NCBI GenBank assembly: GCA_963930655.1
Contig: OZ005603.1
Location: forward strand, 12,175,001-12,239,000
Origin: Myrica gale
Lineage: Eukaryota; Streptophyta; Magnoliopsida; Fagales; Myricaceae
Reading direction: 5' to 3'
DNA length: 64,000 bases
Positions 12,665-25,991 of the stretch are shown here, piece after piece (the stretch's first letter is position 1; the number at the start of each line of letters is the position of its first letter). A program made the position numbers and the translations under genes. The notes beneath the pieces were generated by a model. It was not told the DNA's origin, ran no database searches, and saw nothing but the letters and a program-made list of their open reading frames with translations.

Positions 12665-12894
12665 CACCCCAAAGGCAATAGCTAAGTGGTTGCTCAGTGG
12701 TTAGGGGACATCCTCTTTGAGGCCCGACGTATCAAGTTCGAGATTTAAAGGTGAGATGAATTTTACTGCTGTTGTGCAAGTTCTTGACTTATCTGCTGCC
12801 TGGGTTGCGAGGTTGGTCCAGTAGGTCGTGGTTTATACTTCAAGATTGGATCAAATAAGTCCGGCTTTGTAAGATTTCCATGTTATAAAAAAAA
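12665..12894 (+). mobile_element. tRNA-derived SINE with 16-bp target-site duplications
   Basis: Perfect 16-bp direct repeats ATGTATGTATTAACAT (12649-12664 and 12895-12910) bracket a 230-bp body that ends in an A-rich tail (TTATAAAAAAAA). Near its 5' end is TAGCTAAGTGG, matching the pol III A box consensus, and about 50 bp later AAGTTCGAGATT, resembling a B box. These are the hallmarks of a plant tRNA-type SINE. It lies between the 3' end of the GIP1-like gene and the 5' end of the CorA-like gene, about 330 bp upstream of the latter's probable leader exon. Confidence 0.85.
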
Positions 12895-12910
12895 ATGTAT
12901 GTATTAACAT

Positions 12911-13653
12911 GTAATACTTTACACTTTCGGATTTTGTGACACGACAGAAACTATTATTCTTCTCATATTTCTTGCAAGAACTATTAAAAATTGATTTTTT
13001 AACATATAAAATAACAATGTTATCCTCATAAATTTTTTAGAGTAAAGGACTAAGGGTAAAATCATTATTTGAGATACTAAAACATTAATTTTTAATTTTA
13101 ATAAAATATACAAAATGTTTTAAATCAATAATTAATGATTACTACAAATCCTACACCCAAAGAAATGTAAAAGTTTCTAGAAGACCTTATTTGAAGAAGT
13201 AGGGCATTAGGTTTTAGGTTGTGAACATGGAACCAAGAAATTAATTTCACCTGATAATTTAAAAAAAGGAAAAAATAACTATCTTCAACTCGAAAGGTTT
13301 GGGCAAATCGTAGACGGCAAAGGTACAAAGCTCATGAATCGTACGCCGAGCAGCCGTGACTGGCATCCGACAGAAAAGCAACTTTCCAATAGAAGATGAC
13401 AGAAACAGAACAAGAAAAGAAGTGAAAGAGAATCGACTTAGTCCACTAACTCAAATTAGTACGCGTCTCCCTACGTTAAACATAACCAGACATAAATACT
13501 TGGAATACAACCTCAGAGGCACAGGGCAGTAGCCAGTCAAGGTCCCTTTTCGACAAACTAATGGAACATTAAGATTATTTGACCGCAGAATGCCTATGAT
13601 TGGCCACTTTCACACTCATTACAAGACCCTGAAAAACCAGGAGGTCATTGAGA
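12911..13653. other. Intergenic spacer downstream of the GIP1-like gene
   Basis: AT-rich DNA, probably including the GIP1-like 3' UTR towards 13653. I see no gene, RNA or clear repeat. Confidence 0.5.
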
Positions 13654-16600
13654 TTAGTAACTGTTTTGCCATATCTGCTGAGACTGCTTAGAAGCTTGAC
13701 CTTGTGAGCCACCAAGGGCTGCATCCCTTTGGTTCTGCTGCTGATGTTCCATTGATAACCCCGTTTGGGAATGATAGAAATTTGGGTACCCAAGAGCACC
13801 AAAATGCTGTGATGGCTGCTGACCTTGTCGATAGCCACTAGGCTGCTGATTCTGGCCCTGGAAGCTGTAGTATGTGCTTGGAAGTGCAGAAACTGTACGT
13901 GACCCCGGCCCATGAACCCACATAGCTGAATTGTCATTCTGATCGCCAGAGAAGGTTAAAAGGCCACGTGAGATTCAGAAGACAAAACATAAAGAAAGAA
14001 AATAACTGAAAATCATTGCAAAACAGAATTCGATGGTATTTCATGACAGCAAGCTGACCCTTTGTGTCGTACTCAATTTAAGGTACTTTACAATCATTTT
14101 GATGAAAATATCATTTTCACAAATAGATCCAACTTGTTGGTTAAAGAACCAAAGGCAAGCATCTCATACACTAATATTTCAGAGGCCATAAAAGAAATTA
14201 CCTGCTGCTGAAGTGAGATCAAATGATTACTGTCCTTGTACTGAGAACTTATAACATCGTCATAGCCAACAGTAGTGCCTGTAGGTGCAGAGGGTTGATT
14301 CAGAGGAAAATTTCCCCCCGGAATGCTGGTTGAACTCCCAAACGCATACCCAGATGCTATAGCAGCAGATTGAGGCAAACTGCTGACAGAAACACTGTTT
14401 TTATACTGTGGTAGCACTGCCGCCAGAGACTGATGGTAATTGCTGTTGCCAGCAAATGCTTGCTGGAATGCTGAGGGCATATATGTGTAGCTCTGAGGCA
14501 AGAATGGGTAGCCAATCATGTTGGCAAAATGCCCTAAAGGAAGAGAAGGTTGGGAATAAGGATGCACAGCAAGATGTTGTGGAAGAGCAGGTCCGGTGGC
14601 GACACTGGCACCAGGCAGGGTCTGTGGATTAGGCTGCGGGGTAGAATTACTACCTGCTCCCAAAGCCTGGAAACAAAAAGATAATGTCAGAAGACAAATA
14701 CATCTGTAACACTGCCCGAGGTTATCAGACTATATTGTCTTCCTAACACGTGTCATTAATTTTCTACGATTATTGGCCCTCTCAAAACACACATCATTGG
14801 GCAAACATTAACTTCTTGAAACACGTTAACTCAGCAAAGTAACAATCCTCACAGTTAGTTATTGGAAAAAAGACTTTCCATTGAGAAATTAATGGAGCAT
14901 TTTTTTCAACAGGATTGACATAAAACCAGTTTCAGATCACTTTCTGAGGATACTATCACGAAACTCATTCTTACAAACCGAAAATCAAAAACAATTTGAG
15001 GGGTTTGATTTCTTGCAGAAGGTTCTATGCCTTATGTTCTGTGTTGCATAACTGAGAAAGTAGGGATCCAGGCCTAAGAAATGGACCTAAACAAGAAAGC
15101 TGACAACCAGTACTATCCCTCTCTCACTGAATCGGGAAGAGAAAGGGCTGAAGTGATTCTACACTGTTGGTGCTGAAGGTTTAAATACAAATCTAGAGCT
15201 TTAGTTATTGACTTCATCTTAGTGTAAGAACTTTGAATCAGAGCAAGAGTACAACTCTTATCTGGATTGAGTTAAAAGAACAAGATCAACCGCCATCAAT
15301 GGTATAACCGCAACACTGCACTTCACAAAAAAGTGCAGAGAACACATGGAAGATGGTTGAGACGAATATTGCACAAGAAGAGACTTTTTATCCTGGAAAC
15401 TCGAACCAGCATCATTTTCCAAATTTTCACTTTAGATTATCGTTTAAATTCGATAACACATTGAAGCGAAGTTTGGCATGTAAAAATTTTTTCATATTTC
15501 AAACTTGCAGGAGAAATTTTTTGGAGTTTGGCTTTTATGGAGGTTTTTGAATGAAAATTTGAAGGTTGTTTGGTAGAAGGTTGAGTTTTATTGGAGTAGA
15601 GGAAAATTGTAGATAGGATGAGTTGACAAAATTTTGTATAATTGAGTTTTAGTGGGGTTTGTAAAAAATTGTCAAAAGAGTGAGTTGATGAGATTTTTTT
15701 TTATATTTGGCAGGAGACTGAGTTTAACTGGAGTTTTGTGAAAAAGTGTAAATAGTTGATGCGGATTTTGAAAATTGAAAAAGTAAAAATTTTGTCGACC
15801 GAAATTTTCAGATTTTGTTGCTTGGCTGAGAAAGTTTTGAAAATTCAATACTCTTTTTTTGGTGTTGCCAAACATCACTTAACCTCTCAAGTTTCTACCC
15901 CCATAAATCATGGTTTTTGCAGTAAGAAATAGGTAAGATGATTCAGGGAAAAACAAGTAAAACAAAACAAAACAAAAAACAAGGGTAACACAAAATGCAC
16001 CTATAATAATGTAGGTGAGAATTATCAGCAAAAAACAGAGGTAGCATATGAAGGCAAAAAGAAAAGCTGATCAAATTTGTTATCTGGATTGATTATTATT
16101 CAAGAAAATGTAGAGGTTGAAGGGAATTCCCTCCATTAAATGAGGGAATAGAACGAAGGGGAAAAAATAAATAAAACCCTTGCATGACTTATAACTATCT
16201 AATATATTAAAGCCAAATCAAATGCACCAATGTTTAGAAGGCTGAAAGATAAACCGCTTGGTCCAAGGGAAAGATTGACACACAAGAGTGAATATTTGGA
16301 AGAGAAAATGGGGAGTAAGAACCAATGCTTCATTGGGAAGCCAACAACCCATTTAAAGGTGTGGAGGAAATTTGTTTGAGACTGCTCAAAAATGTGCAGA
16401 AAAGACATACGATGCACCAACTAAAGGCCAGTGCATCTAAAGGCATTTGGTTTTTGTATAACCCAAAATCAAAGCTGAAGAAAATTTGGAAAATAACAAA
16501 ACAAAACAAAAAAGGACATCAGTCTATTCTTTCAGACAAAGACGCAGCCTTCACATAATACCAAACCGAAATTTTCTAGATGGCAACATAAACCGTAGCC

Positions 16601-19600
16601 ACTCCATGGATTAGGTTAAGATTTGTATTCGTTAACTTCTTAACTTGAAGCTTGACAAACAAGGATGTTCTAGCCTTTTGTTATGTACGTCGTTGTCCTC
16701 TTCCCCAAATATCAATATATTTCACATATTTTTCTTTTGTTTTTGGTGCAAAACTTCAACTCTGAACAATGCAGCCCAACTTCAAAAAACTAAGTATTAC
16801 AATAAGCTAGAGCAGAAGGGCACCTCTGGCATGGAAATGGTGGGACCACTGATAGAAGAAGCTACATTGCTGTATTTTTGGGGCATTGATTGCGTCGCAG
16901 GGAATGGCGAGTATGGAAGATCCTCCCTTGCAGTCTGTACTGTTGAAGCCAACAAAGTGCTAGGCAACGAATTTGTGTATGCCTGCTGCTGAAAAAATAG
17001 GTAGAGTGAGCTAAAACATTAATTGCCATAGTTCTAGTCCACCTAAGATTAACACATACAACAAGGCAACAATAGAAGGCCCCGCAGGAGCATGAATAGC
17101 AAGATTATCACTGAACAACTATATAGGAAGATAATGAGAATAACTAGGCTTCATTGCATGCCTTCTTCTGCACTTCTCATTATTTTCGGTATAGAGATTA
17201 CCTTTAATATTCTATATCAAGTCCCATGCCCTAAATATATGTGTGTATTCTATATCAGTTTGGACATAAGCCACACATGCCCAAAATGATACAGGAAAAT
17301 TACTTACGTATAGTGTTCTATCACTCATTGCGCTTTCAAGTACTGTAGAAGGATGTGTCTAGGATGTCTTTGGCGGCTGACCAACACATTCCAAAGTAAC
17401 TATTTTTTCCTCATATAGGAGTCATAGAGCAAGTGTATAAATTATCTGCGACAAATCATTGTGCATTGAATGCTCATTTTGAGTCTTGCATTGATATCTT
17501 ATGATTCAGTCAACCAAAAAGGACCTTGGGATTAAGAGTTCTCTCTATATTCATAGGATTACAAATGATGTTCCTTCAACATCAACTCAAGTGATTCAAA
17601 GATAAAAGGATTTAGGAAGCCAACAACTAAGTTTATATAAAATGATCAATCTAGAACCTATTAACATTCCATATTCAAGATAAAACTGAGTCTTTAATCC
17701 TGTTACCATCACACTTGAGAAAGAAGCATGATTCTGTGTGTGTGAGCTAGTCTGCGGATGAGTAAATGCAGCATTGAATTGTTGGGCACTTTCATAAGTA
17801 AAATTAGGTGCAGATGGAGGAAAACTATATTGATTCCCCTGAGCAACTTCTGGGGTTTCCTGTTTCAACACCTCTGGTTGTGAAACTGAAGGAGAATCAT
17901 AATTAGCAGTGCTCCCACCAGTTCTATGAACTAAATTCCCATCTGAGGAGCTTCCAAGATGTTCATCCCCATAATATTCAGGTTTTCTGCAAGAAACATT
18001 CTGTTAAGACAGATATAAACAACCGAGTTGAAAAACTGATATTATGGTATGGAGCGCATACCTATAGTCTGAATGCCCCGTTGGTGAAACATCTGCAGCT
18101 GTAGAAGTCTCCTCCAACTCACTCTTCAGAGGCCTAGACGCAAATGACCCAGACGCAGTAAAAGCAGCACTGTTGCCAGATCCAAAACTCCCAAAGCTCA
18201 GTTTTAAGCAGTCTGGAGTATGGAGTTGCAGGTGATTTGGAATTATTACAGTAGGGTTATCTTCTGCAGGTACTGCTTCCTGATCCTCCTCCTGTAAATT
18301 TAGCTGCTCCAAGTTTGCAGCCATTGATGAAATATCATCTTCAGCTGATCAATAAATATGAAGCAGAAGATGTAAGCTGCCCTCACTTTCTTCAAAACGC
18401 AATGAGCATTCAGGAATTTCTAACAAAGACTGTACTTGTTCACATCAAGGTAAGAATCATTCAATTATAAGAAGAAAACCAGCTAGCCTTCCAGTCATTG
18501 ATCCAGAACAACTACAAGGAAATTTTACAATTGAGTGAACCCGAATAACAAACCTCCAACATTAGTCCAATAAAAAAAAATTAGATAATTCTGGTATGCA
18601 GGTATTTTGAATTCATATTTATAAGTGAGGATCTCCAAAGAAGTTCGATATTTTTTTAATGAATTAGAGTAATCACCAAAATCATTATTCAACTTGATAT
18701 CAACGGGTCAGTCAAAATGCTGCAAACAAATCTCGAAGGAAGATATATATATATATATAAATGGAAAGTGATAAGGAAAAGCAATACTGATATCATGGTT
18801 GTCACCTTCACTATGCTCCAAAGCATGCTTGTGAGGCTGGTAGGAGTTCATGTCCATATATGAGCTATTATCAAAGAAAGATGCACCTCCAGAATTGTCC
18901 TCCTGCATACTTCTACTGGACACAGAAGCAGGTCCAACATGGTTTGCATTAAGCATCTCCCCAGGCAAATCTTCTGCTAACTCGATCTCATCTAACTGGA
19001 ACTTTGTATGCTGATTACCTCTATCCATGGGTGAAATAGATGGATCTGAATATGGATCAGAGTCTGAAGGTGCCTCTACAACAGAGGACAGAGTAGCTGC
19101 TGGTGGCTGCTCAATTGCAGGCCAATCATCATCGGCAGAAAGATGCTGGTTTAAGGCAATTCCTGGCTCACCATGTATGTCCACCACCTTGGAAGAATGA
19201 TCTGAAGTTGCCAAAACATTACTGTGGATATGGGAGTTTGACACAGTGGAAGCCTTGCCATGTGGCCTACCCATCTTTACAATGTCAGCCATTGACACAT
19301 GACCTGGGACCCCCAACCAGGAAGATTGAAATCCAGAAGGCTGTGTCGCTGAAGATAGGCCATCACTGGTGCCGGCTAATGACATTTTATTCTCCATGGC
19401 CACATAATCACTGCAACGAAATTCAAAACACCTAAGACAATTATTGCAAATAGATATTATCACTAGCAATCTAAGCCCTCAGAAGGGACAAGTCCACAGC
19501 AAATTCAAGTTCTACAAAGAGTTGGAAACTGAAATTGGTAAGTAATGTCTTTCCTTTCACAGGTTCTCAACCATTATGACCTGCCACCTTGCCAACTAAT

Positions 19601-22528
19601 GAAACAAGATCCACGACACAAGGTAACAAAACTAAAGCTGCTAGGATGTGCGAAGGAAGGCACCCAATTTCCCACTAAAACTAGGAACATAGATCACATA
19701 GGCCATTTGCCTGCTATAACCACAAGACATGCTCTGGGTGAAAGCTAAACCAGTTCACAGGGTCAATCCTTATAAGCTGGTCATCACAAGATTAATGGAC
19801 AACTACAACGCTGCTATCCTTTTTTTAGACATTAAATGCATTAAATCCACCCAAAAACAAGAGAACTATTAACGACAAGGATATGAAGAAAAAAAATAAA
19901 TTGAAGGAAAAAAATGAAGCATGTGATTTTGCATCTATGAGGAGGTCAATCATAAATGTTTTGGAGTATATCCAGGGATTCCAGTGGTAGACTCAGAATC
20001 CAGCTGACTCCTACTAATCTCAGGAATCGAAATAGTACACATGGAAATAGATTTCCACCACAAACCTTGAAACAAGCATTTGAATAAGGCACAAATTAAT
20101 ATGGGCACAATGTATGATGATGGGGTTAAAGTGAGGAAGTGAGGTGATTTTAATGAGACAGGGAAAATCTCCAAGAGAGGGCTTTGCCAAATGAGGGGAG
20201 AGGAGGAAGTAGCTCCCCAGACCTGTTGTGCAAATTTCAATGGACACTGAACAGGACACTTTATGAAGATTTCCGGCTCCAACTTGAAGTATTCAAGGGG
20301 ATGAATAATTTAGAACAGGCTTAATACTAATGAGCATGGAGACTAACAAGAGAAGTGAGTTCCAGTCCAGTAGCAGCTATCCCAAAACCACTCCTGTGCA
20401 AGATAAGAGAAGCACAATAGGACGTTGAAGGGTAAGATTGGGGGTCTTTCACTGGATTTTCTGGTGACTATGGAGGGTGGTTCAAGGTACTAGTTGTATT
20501 AAATTTCTTCCTATCCCAATCCCCTCTTCTTTATCCTTGGTCATGAATTTTATTAGAGAGATTGTGCTGGGTTTCAATTTGCCCATGGGTACTCAAGGCA
20601 TTAGGTTCAGCAATATTTTTCCTAACAGATTGTCACCAGGAAAATATGTCGACAAGGGGTTATGCCGCTTTCTACAAGACTTCTGACTCTTATTGTAACA
20701 TACCTAGTTGAACTCAATGAAAATAGAGACAAATCAACTTAGAGTTGTAACAGGAAGAACCTGTATGAAGGAGGTCGTCGACTCGTGTTATTTCCTGCTA
20801 TGCTGGATGCTGAAGATGAAGAGCCAGCATAAGAATGTGTTCCATTTTCCTTCTTGTAGGCAGGCTTACCATGTAAACTACCAGAATCTGACCGCACCAA
20901 AAAAAAAGGCTACGATAAGTAAGAGAATATTTGACAAGGTATCAAAGCAATTTCCAATAAACTAAATACAAGAAGTTCCATTGTGACATACACATACCAG
21001 TAGAGCTAAACTGGTTTGAGCCACCACGTCCAACATGGCGGTCTGCGCCACCCCTACTCCCACGATTTGAAGCGTTACTACCACCACGAGACCTGGAATC
21101 CACTGTGTCTTTATTCTGAAGCAATGAAAGTAAGATTAGAAAGCAAAGATAACAAGAACCATGCAGAAGAATAGAAGTGCCTTAACCAGACAAAGAAAGC
21201 GCCCAATCAGTGCATGAAAAGTTAAGCACATTGGGAATCCCTTCAGTCAAAAGTTAAAAGCTCAAGCAACACAAGCGTAAACATCATTGTGCACACAGAG
21301 ATCAGTATCTCAAATTAGGGGCACAACATAAGGACTGTACAGAGTTCAAAAAGTAAGATCCCACAAACACACCTCTTTTTTCTTTTCTCGTTTGCTTTTC
21401 ACCTCGTGGAAGGGATCTACACAATTATAAACATCACATAAGAAACCAATATGATCGGAAAGGAACGTAAAAGTATTCACAAGCAAGTGCATATAAACCG
21501 CAAGACCACCCCAATCCCATTGCATGATATAAGACATCACAAATCAACATCAATTATGGATGTAAAGCCTCATTGGAAATACATCAACATGATTCAAGAA
21601 AGATTTCAAAATTTAGTTTACATATTACTGTCATCCCCACCTTGATTGCTTCATTTTATGCCCCTCTTGTACAATTTTTAACCCGAGTACTCCCAAATTG
21701 AGTAAAATTGGATTGAAACATAATTTTTACTGAGCAACATGAACTGATGCTAGTAAACGAAACCCGATAAAGTTCACCATCATAATGAAACCCACAAGAA
21801 AAGGGTGGTAATTCTAATTTCTCCTTCACCAAATGAATACCAAGAGGAAAACTTAGTAGCGATAAAATACGAAGGTACTAAGAGCAAAAAACGATCATGA
21901 ATGGCTGTGCAAAAACAAATTAGAAAGAACAGAGTAAATCTAAGGCAAGTATTAACCGAGAATAGAAAACTGATCATTAAAAACACAGGAGGGGAATGGA
22001 GTTTACTCTTGACTACAAAATTAAATTCCGCGCCTGCGGCTACAGAGAGGGAGACGAGGACAGAGAGTACACATTTGTAATTAACAAATAATAATTAAGG
22101 GCTCGCACTGAAACAAAAAGTTTGGCTCGGTCAAGTAAAAACTTATAGTTATCCGACTAGAGAACATAAAAAAAACAAAGCTCAAAGTCTCATTTCCTTC
22201 CCCTTTCCTCATTTTCCCAGTAATAGACAAAAGCAAGAAATAATACTATCCCTGTACAAAACAAAACAAAAAAAGGAAGAAGAAAAATTAGAAAAATATC
22301 CTTGCAGAGATGTTGAAAGATGGGACCTTGGGAAAGGAGGCGATTAACGGCCTCGTTGGGGTCCATGTTACAGTCTTTAAGAACAGCATAGATCTCCAGC
22401 TCGGTGCAGTTATTCACAATCTCCTTCAAGCTCTGCACCATCTTCCTCGCCACCGCCGGGATTGTCGATATCCCATTACTGCCCTTCTGACCATTGCCTC
22501 CCCCTCCCCCTCCTCCTCTCCCGCTCAT
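13654..22528 (-). CDS. GIP1: GBF-interacting protein 1-like (GIP1_N / DUF1296)
   Basis: Ten exons, all with GT-AG borders and consistent phase: 22528-22327, 21416-21373, 21115-20998, 20887-20761, 19410-18806, 18338-18062, 17986-17707, 16988-16824, 14666-14202, 13938-13654. They encode about 855 residues. The start MSGRGGGGGGG leads into the GIP1_N UBA-like helical domain (PAVARKMVQSLKEIVNNCTE, then LKDCNMDPNEAVNRLLSQ, about residues 20-70), followed by DPFHEVKSKREKKKE across exons 1-2. The rest is low-complexity: Ser/Gly-rich, then Gln/Pro/Ser/Tyr-rich (SAFQQAFAGNSNYHQSL) to a C-terminus ending QQIWQNSY. In Arabidopsis GIP1 binds bZIP G-box factors such as GBF3 and enhances their DNA binding. 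The longer paralogues like this one are less studied, so a transcription co-regulator role is inferred. The alternative ATG at 22822 would lie in the leader and lacks family support. Exon 8 has a NAGNAG acceptor (16988 or 16985). No defect seen. Confidence 0.9.
15470..15876. repeat. MITE-like inverted-repeat element in a GIP1 intron
   Basis: The ends AGTTTGGCATG (15470) and TTGCCAAACAT (about 15876) are inverted complements with one or two mismatches. The interior is AT-rich and has no coding potential. It sits in the intron between exons 8 and 9. The superfamily is unclear because I could not settle the target-site duplication. Confidence 0.5.
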
Positions 22529-22900
22529 TCTCTCTCTCCTCTGTCGGGGAGACTCAGATCTGAGAAGGCCGATAGGGTTCGAACCTCGCTTGTGTTTAGT
22601 TTCGCCGCGGAAAGAAGCAGCAGGAAGAAAGATATTAAGCTCAGTAATATCTCTTTCTCGCTTTGCACCGAAAACCCTTCCTCCCTCTACCCTCTCCCAC
22701 TCCACTATCCCCCTTTTTCTCTCTCTGCGCAAGTTCTTTTTTATTATTTTCGGCTTTTCGCTCTTTTGGCAAGAACTCTCTCTCTCTCTCGAACTGTAGT
22801 CTGTTGTGGTGGTGCCATCCAATTCCCTTTTTATTATTATTATGAGATCTGCTTTTAAAAATTCATGTGATTAATACTAGTTATAAAAAAAACTAATGTG
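22529..22900 (-). promoter_or_regulatory. Leader and proximal promoter region of GIP1-like gene
   Basis: Upstream of the ATG the coding strand is GA-rich, with GAGAGAGA runs at about 22778-22790. This resembles GA-type core promoters and leaders of plant housekeeping genes. No TATA box is obvious. The extent is approximate. Confidence 0.4.
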
Positions 22901-23068
22901 TATAATTTCGCTTAAAATAAATGAAGTAAAAATTATTTTATGCTGTTTGGCTGTTGATTTAGGTCTAGTTTTCATTGAATTTTGGCAGAAAGAAAAATAA
23001 ATTTAAAGTAAACAAATTTAAATAAAAATCAATCTCATATCAATTATATAAAATTTCATGGACTCATT

Positions 23069-23261
23069 CTTGTTTGAGGGTGCAAATTTTGGGTATTGGG
23101 GTTTGGAAAATATTATAAAGTAAATATATGTTATGTGAGTTGGTGAAAAAGTAAAGAGAGAGAAGATTTTTAATAAATATTATAATAATAAAAAATTATG
23201 TGATGAATTTTTTATTATTAAACCTAAATTTTTGGAACCAAATTATTGGGGCTCAAACAAG
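23069..23261. repeat. MITE with CTTGTTTGAG termini
   Basis: Perfect 10-bp inverted ends, CTTGTTTGAG at 23069 and CTCAAACAAG ending at 23261, bound 193 bp of AT-rich non-coding DNA. The interior resembles, weakly, the family at 23487. Confidence 0.5.
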
Positions 23262-23486
23262 ACCAGTCTCCACGTTTTTTCACAATTTTCAATTATAGAA
23301 AAATTTGTATTAGTTCATCTTATCCACATTTTTTTATAAGCTCCAATAAAAGTCAATATTTTATTAAGTAATCTTCAAATTTACAAAATACATTAATGCA
23401 CCCACAATCCCTGTTGTATACAGAAATTACAAATTAATCCTTATAATAAAGTTTGCGTTAGAAATACATCCATTCGTCTATCTTCC

Positions 23487-23683
23487 GGTGCGTTTGTGTA
23501 GCAAAATTTTACCCCCTCTAAAATTTTAACACAATTAAATATTACAATATAATCTCTCTCTCCCATCAAATCATTACTATTTACTACAAAAAAATATAAA
23601 AAAATACCTCTCTCTTCACTTTTTCACTAAATCCAATACCTAAAATTTTAACAACACTAAAATTTTACAACACAAACACAACC
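23487..23683. repeat. MITE family 1, copy A
   Basis: About 195 bp with inverted ends: GTGCGTTTGTGTAGCAAAAT on the left, and AAAATTTTACAACACAAACA near the right end. The interior carries the family hallmarks AATATAATCTCTCTCTC and CACTTTTTCACTAAA. Related copies occur at 24148, 24536, 25992, 28858, 45099 and 46301. Confidence 0.75.
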
Positions 23684-23950
23684 TTCATCTCTTTCGCTAA
23701 CTGCAGATGCTAGCAAACTATAAGGTTTATTTGGACATGTAGCATGTTGTGACAGTGCTTAACGGAATCCTTACCACATAGATCAATTTGCAAATTTATT
23801 TTATCTTAATGATTAATCTGTAACTTTCTTATACCAGGAGGATCTTACGTCAAATTAAGTAATGAGAGAGAATTAGATTATAGTTGCTTAAACACAAAAC
23901 ACATCGTTTAGAAGAAAAAAGGGTTGTTTTCTTAACTTGACACAATAAAA

Positions 23951-24150
23951 AAATGTTAATTTGAAGTCTCTTTAGGTTACACAGCCAAAAAAAAAAAAAA
24001 AGAAGAAGAACTCAAATTAACATTTCCCTTTTGATAGGCAACTCTCTTTGGGTTGCCTCGCTCTAATCATCGAGGCAACCCAAAGAGAGTTCTTCTTTTC
24101 TTTTCTTTTTTTTTGGCTGTGTATCCTAAAGAGACTTCAAATTAACATTT
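23951..24150. repeat. Nested fold-back (double palindrome)
   Basis: Outer arms 23951-23990 and 24109-24150 are near-perfect inverted copies (AATGTTAATTTGAAGTCTCT against its complement), with A-rich and T-rich extensions. Inside, 24040-24060 and 24071-24091 form a perfect 21-bp inverted repeat (core GGGTTGCCTCG) around a 10-base spacer. No ORF. It abuts MITE copy B, which lacks its left end. Confidence 0.8.
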
Positions 24151-24323
24151 ACACCCTCTAAAATTTTAACACAATAAACTATTACAATATAATCTCTCTC
24201 TCCTCTATCAAATCATAACTTTTTACTACAAAAATATAAAAAATTACATCTCTTTTCACTTTTTCACTAAACCCAATACCTAAAATTTTAACAACACTAA
24301 AATTTTACAAAACAAACTCACCC
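24148..24323. repeat. MITE family 1, copy B (left end missing)
   Basis: Same interior order as copy A (CTCTAAAATTTTAACAC, AATCTCTCTCTCC, CTTTTTCACTAAACCC) and a right end AAAATTTTACAAAACAAAC. The left terminus is replaced by the fold-back arm at 24150. Confidence 0.65.
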
Positions 24324-24535
24324 TAAGTTGTTGTGTGGATAAGGTGCAAAGCTCGTGTTTGATTTCCCTTTTGAGGATAAAATCGGTGACTTTTTTTTTG
24401 TTAAACAAAAATTGGTGACTTAAGTGCAAGGCTGGTTACAAGCTATTTTATTTTAACAATAAATGAGTAACTACTTTACTCGCAAGTTGCGACATAAAAT
24501 AAAAACCATTATATGTCGATATAAGGTATTCGAAG

Positions 24536-24711
24536 GTTATGTTTGTTAAACAAAATTTTAACACAATAAAAAATTAAAATATAATTTCTCTCTCCTCATC
24601 GCATCATCACTTTCACTATGATAAATATTAAAAAACATCTCTCTCTTTATTTTTTCACCAACTCCAATACCATAAAATTTTAACCTCCCCAAAATTTTAT
24701 CACTCAAATAC
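24536..24711. repeat. MITE family 1, copy C, with 8-bp target-site duplication
   Basis: Begins GTTATGTTTGTTAAACAAAA and ends AAATTTTATCACTCAAATAC. Flanks ATTCGAAG (24528-24535) and AATCGAAG (24712-24719) match at 7 of 8 bases, the duplication length expected for hAT-type MITEs. Confidence 0.7.
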
Positions 24712-25256
24712 AATCGAAGTAGGATAAGGGGAGAGATTTACCCTTAACGAAACCACACCATTTCACAAAGAATATAATGGATAGAAAAATAATCATGTTG
24801 GGTTGGGGGTGTTAGTTTGCAAAACCTAGGTCATGTTCATGTTGAAGAAATTTTTAAAATTTGCATCCAAGATTCACAACTTAAACATGTTCGGTTTGAA
24901 ATTGAGAATACTGTCAAACATTTTCCGATTTTACCCTGAACACACATATGACAATTACCAAAATATCCCCCAACAATTCGTTGAGGACAGAGACAAGGAA
25001 GGATACAATGAGATTTAAAAAAATATATGGCACACACTTGCAGCTTGTCAGCGTCTTTTTTCTATAGGCGTCAAGTTGTTTTTCGTCTTCTTCTCTCATT
25101 TTCTTCTTCTGTTTTTTTTACCTCATTAGCCTTCGTTTGTCTTGTCATTGTTCTATTCTCTTCTTTTTTTAATACCTTTCGAATATATAATAAAAAATTA
25201 AAAAAGAAATTCGAACCGCTAATAAATATTATAAATAAATAATATATTTTTACATT

Positions 25257-25430
25257 TTATCTTCTTCACTCATTCCAAAAAAAAATAATTTACAAACAAC
25301 AACCTTAAAAATTATTATTACTGTTTATTCAACAACTTCTACACAAACATCAATACAACTCTAACATCACCTAAAAATTCTCAAAATACTTCAAATCCTA
25401 AAAAAATTTTCAACACGAAGATCACCTTAA
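25257..25430. repeat. MITE family 2, copy (diverged)
   Basis: The text CAATACAACTCTAACATCAC, CTAAAAATTCTCAAAA and AATCCTAAAAAAAT is the reverse complement of the element at 56733-56955, in matching order. End points are approximate. Confidence 0.45.
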
Positions 25431-25991
25431 TCATCTAGTCTACAAAAGTAAAGCTCCACGGTAAAATATAAGGTATACTTTTGTGTAACAAGCGCAATTT
25501 TCCTTTACTTCTCGATATGTTTATATTATATTCAGAAACTATCACTTTCTAGTCGAATTAAACTTCCCTCCCAAAGGTCGGAAAGCTAGGAGGCAACAAA
25601 ACTTAACTTTGTATGATGGCTTACGTTTTGACGTAAGAATTTGAGCTTTTAGGGGACAACACGAGGAACGAATGAAGTAGCCTAGTCCGTGGGGGTCCTT
25701 GAACTAGATCAAACACGATAACAAGAAAAAAAAAAGTCCCCTTCTATTGTATAGTTTTGTAAATTCCAAACCTATACACGTCATGCACGGCAGGAACAAC
25801 CGAACAACGTTTGAGTTGATAGCTCAAACTACGTAGTCCGCACTCGTGGGGGACGTTAGAACTTAGAAGTAGAAGTTATCCTTTATTGCTATACCTATAC
25901 GCACGGCACGTTTGCCTTTTAACTTTTTTGTTTTTGTTTTTTTAGATGACGATGATGTGGCATAAATATTCCTACGAGGACATACATCCTA

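Noticed and set aside
22310..22858. 182-residue plus-strand frame over GIP1 exon 1
   Set aside because: It is the complement of the Gly-rich start and GA-rich leader, with no domain. The minus strand holds the conserved GIP1 domain.
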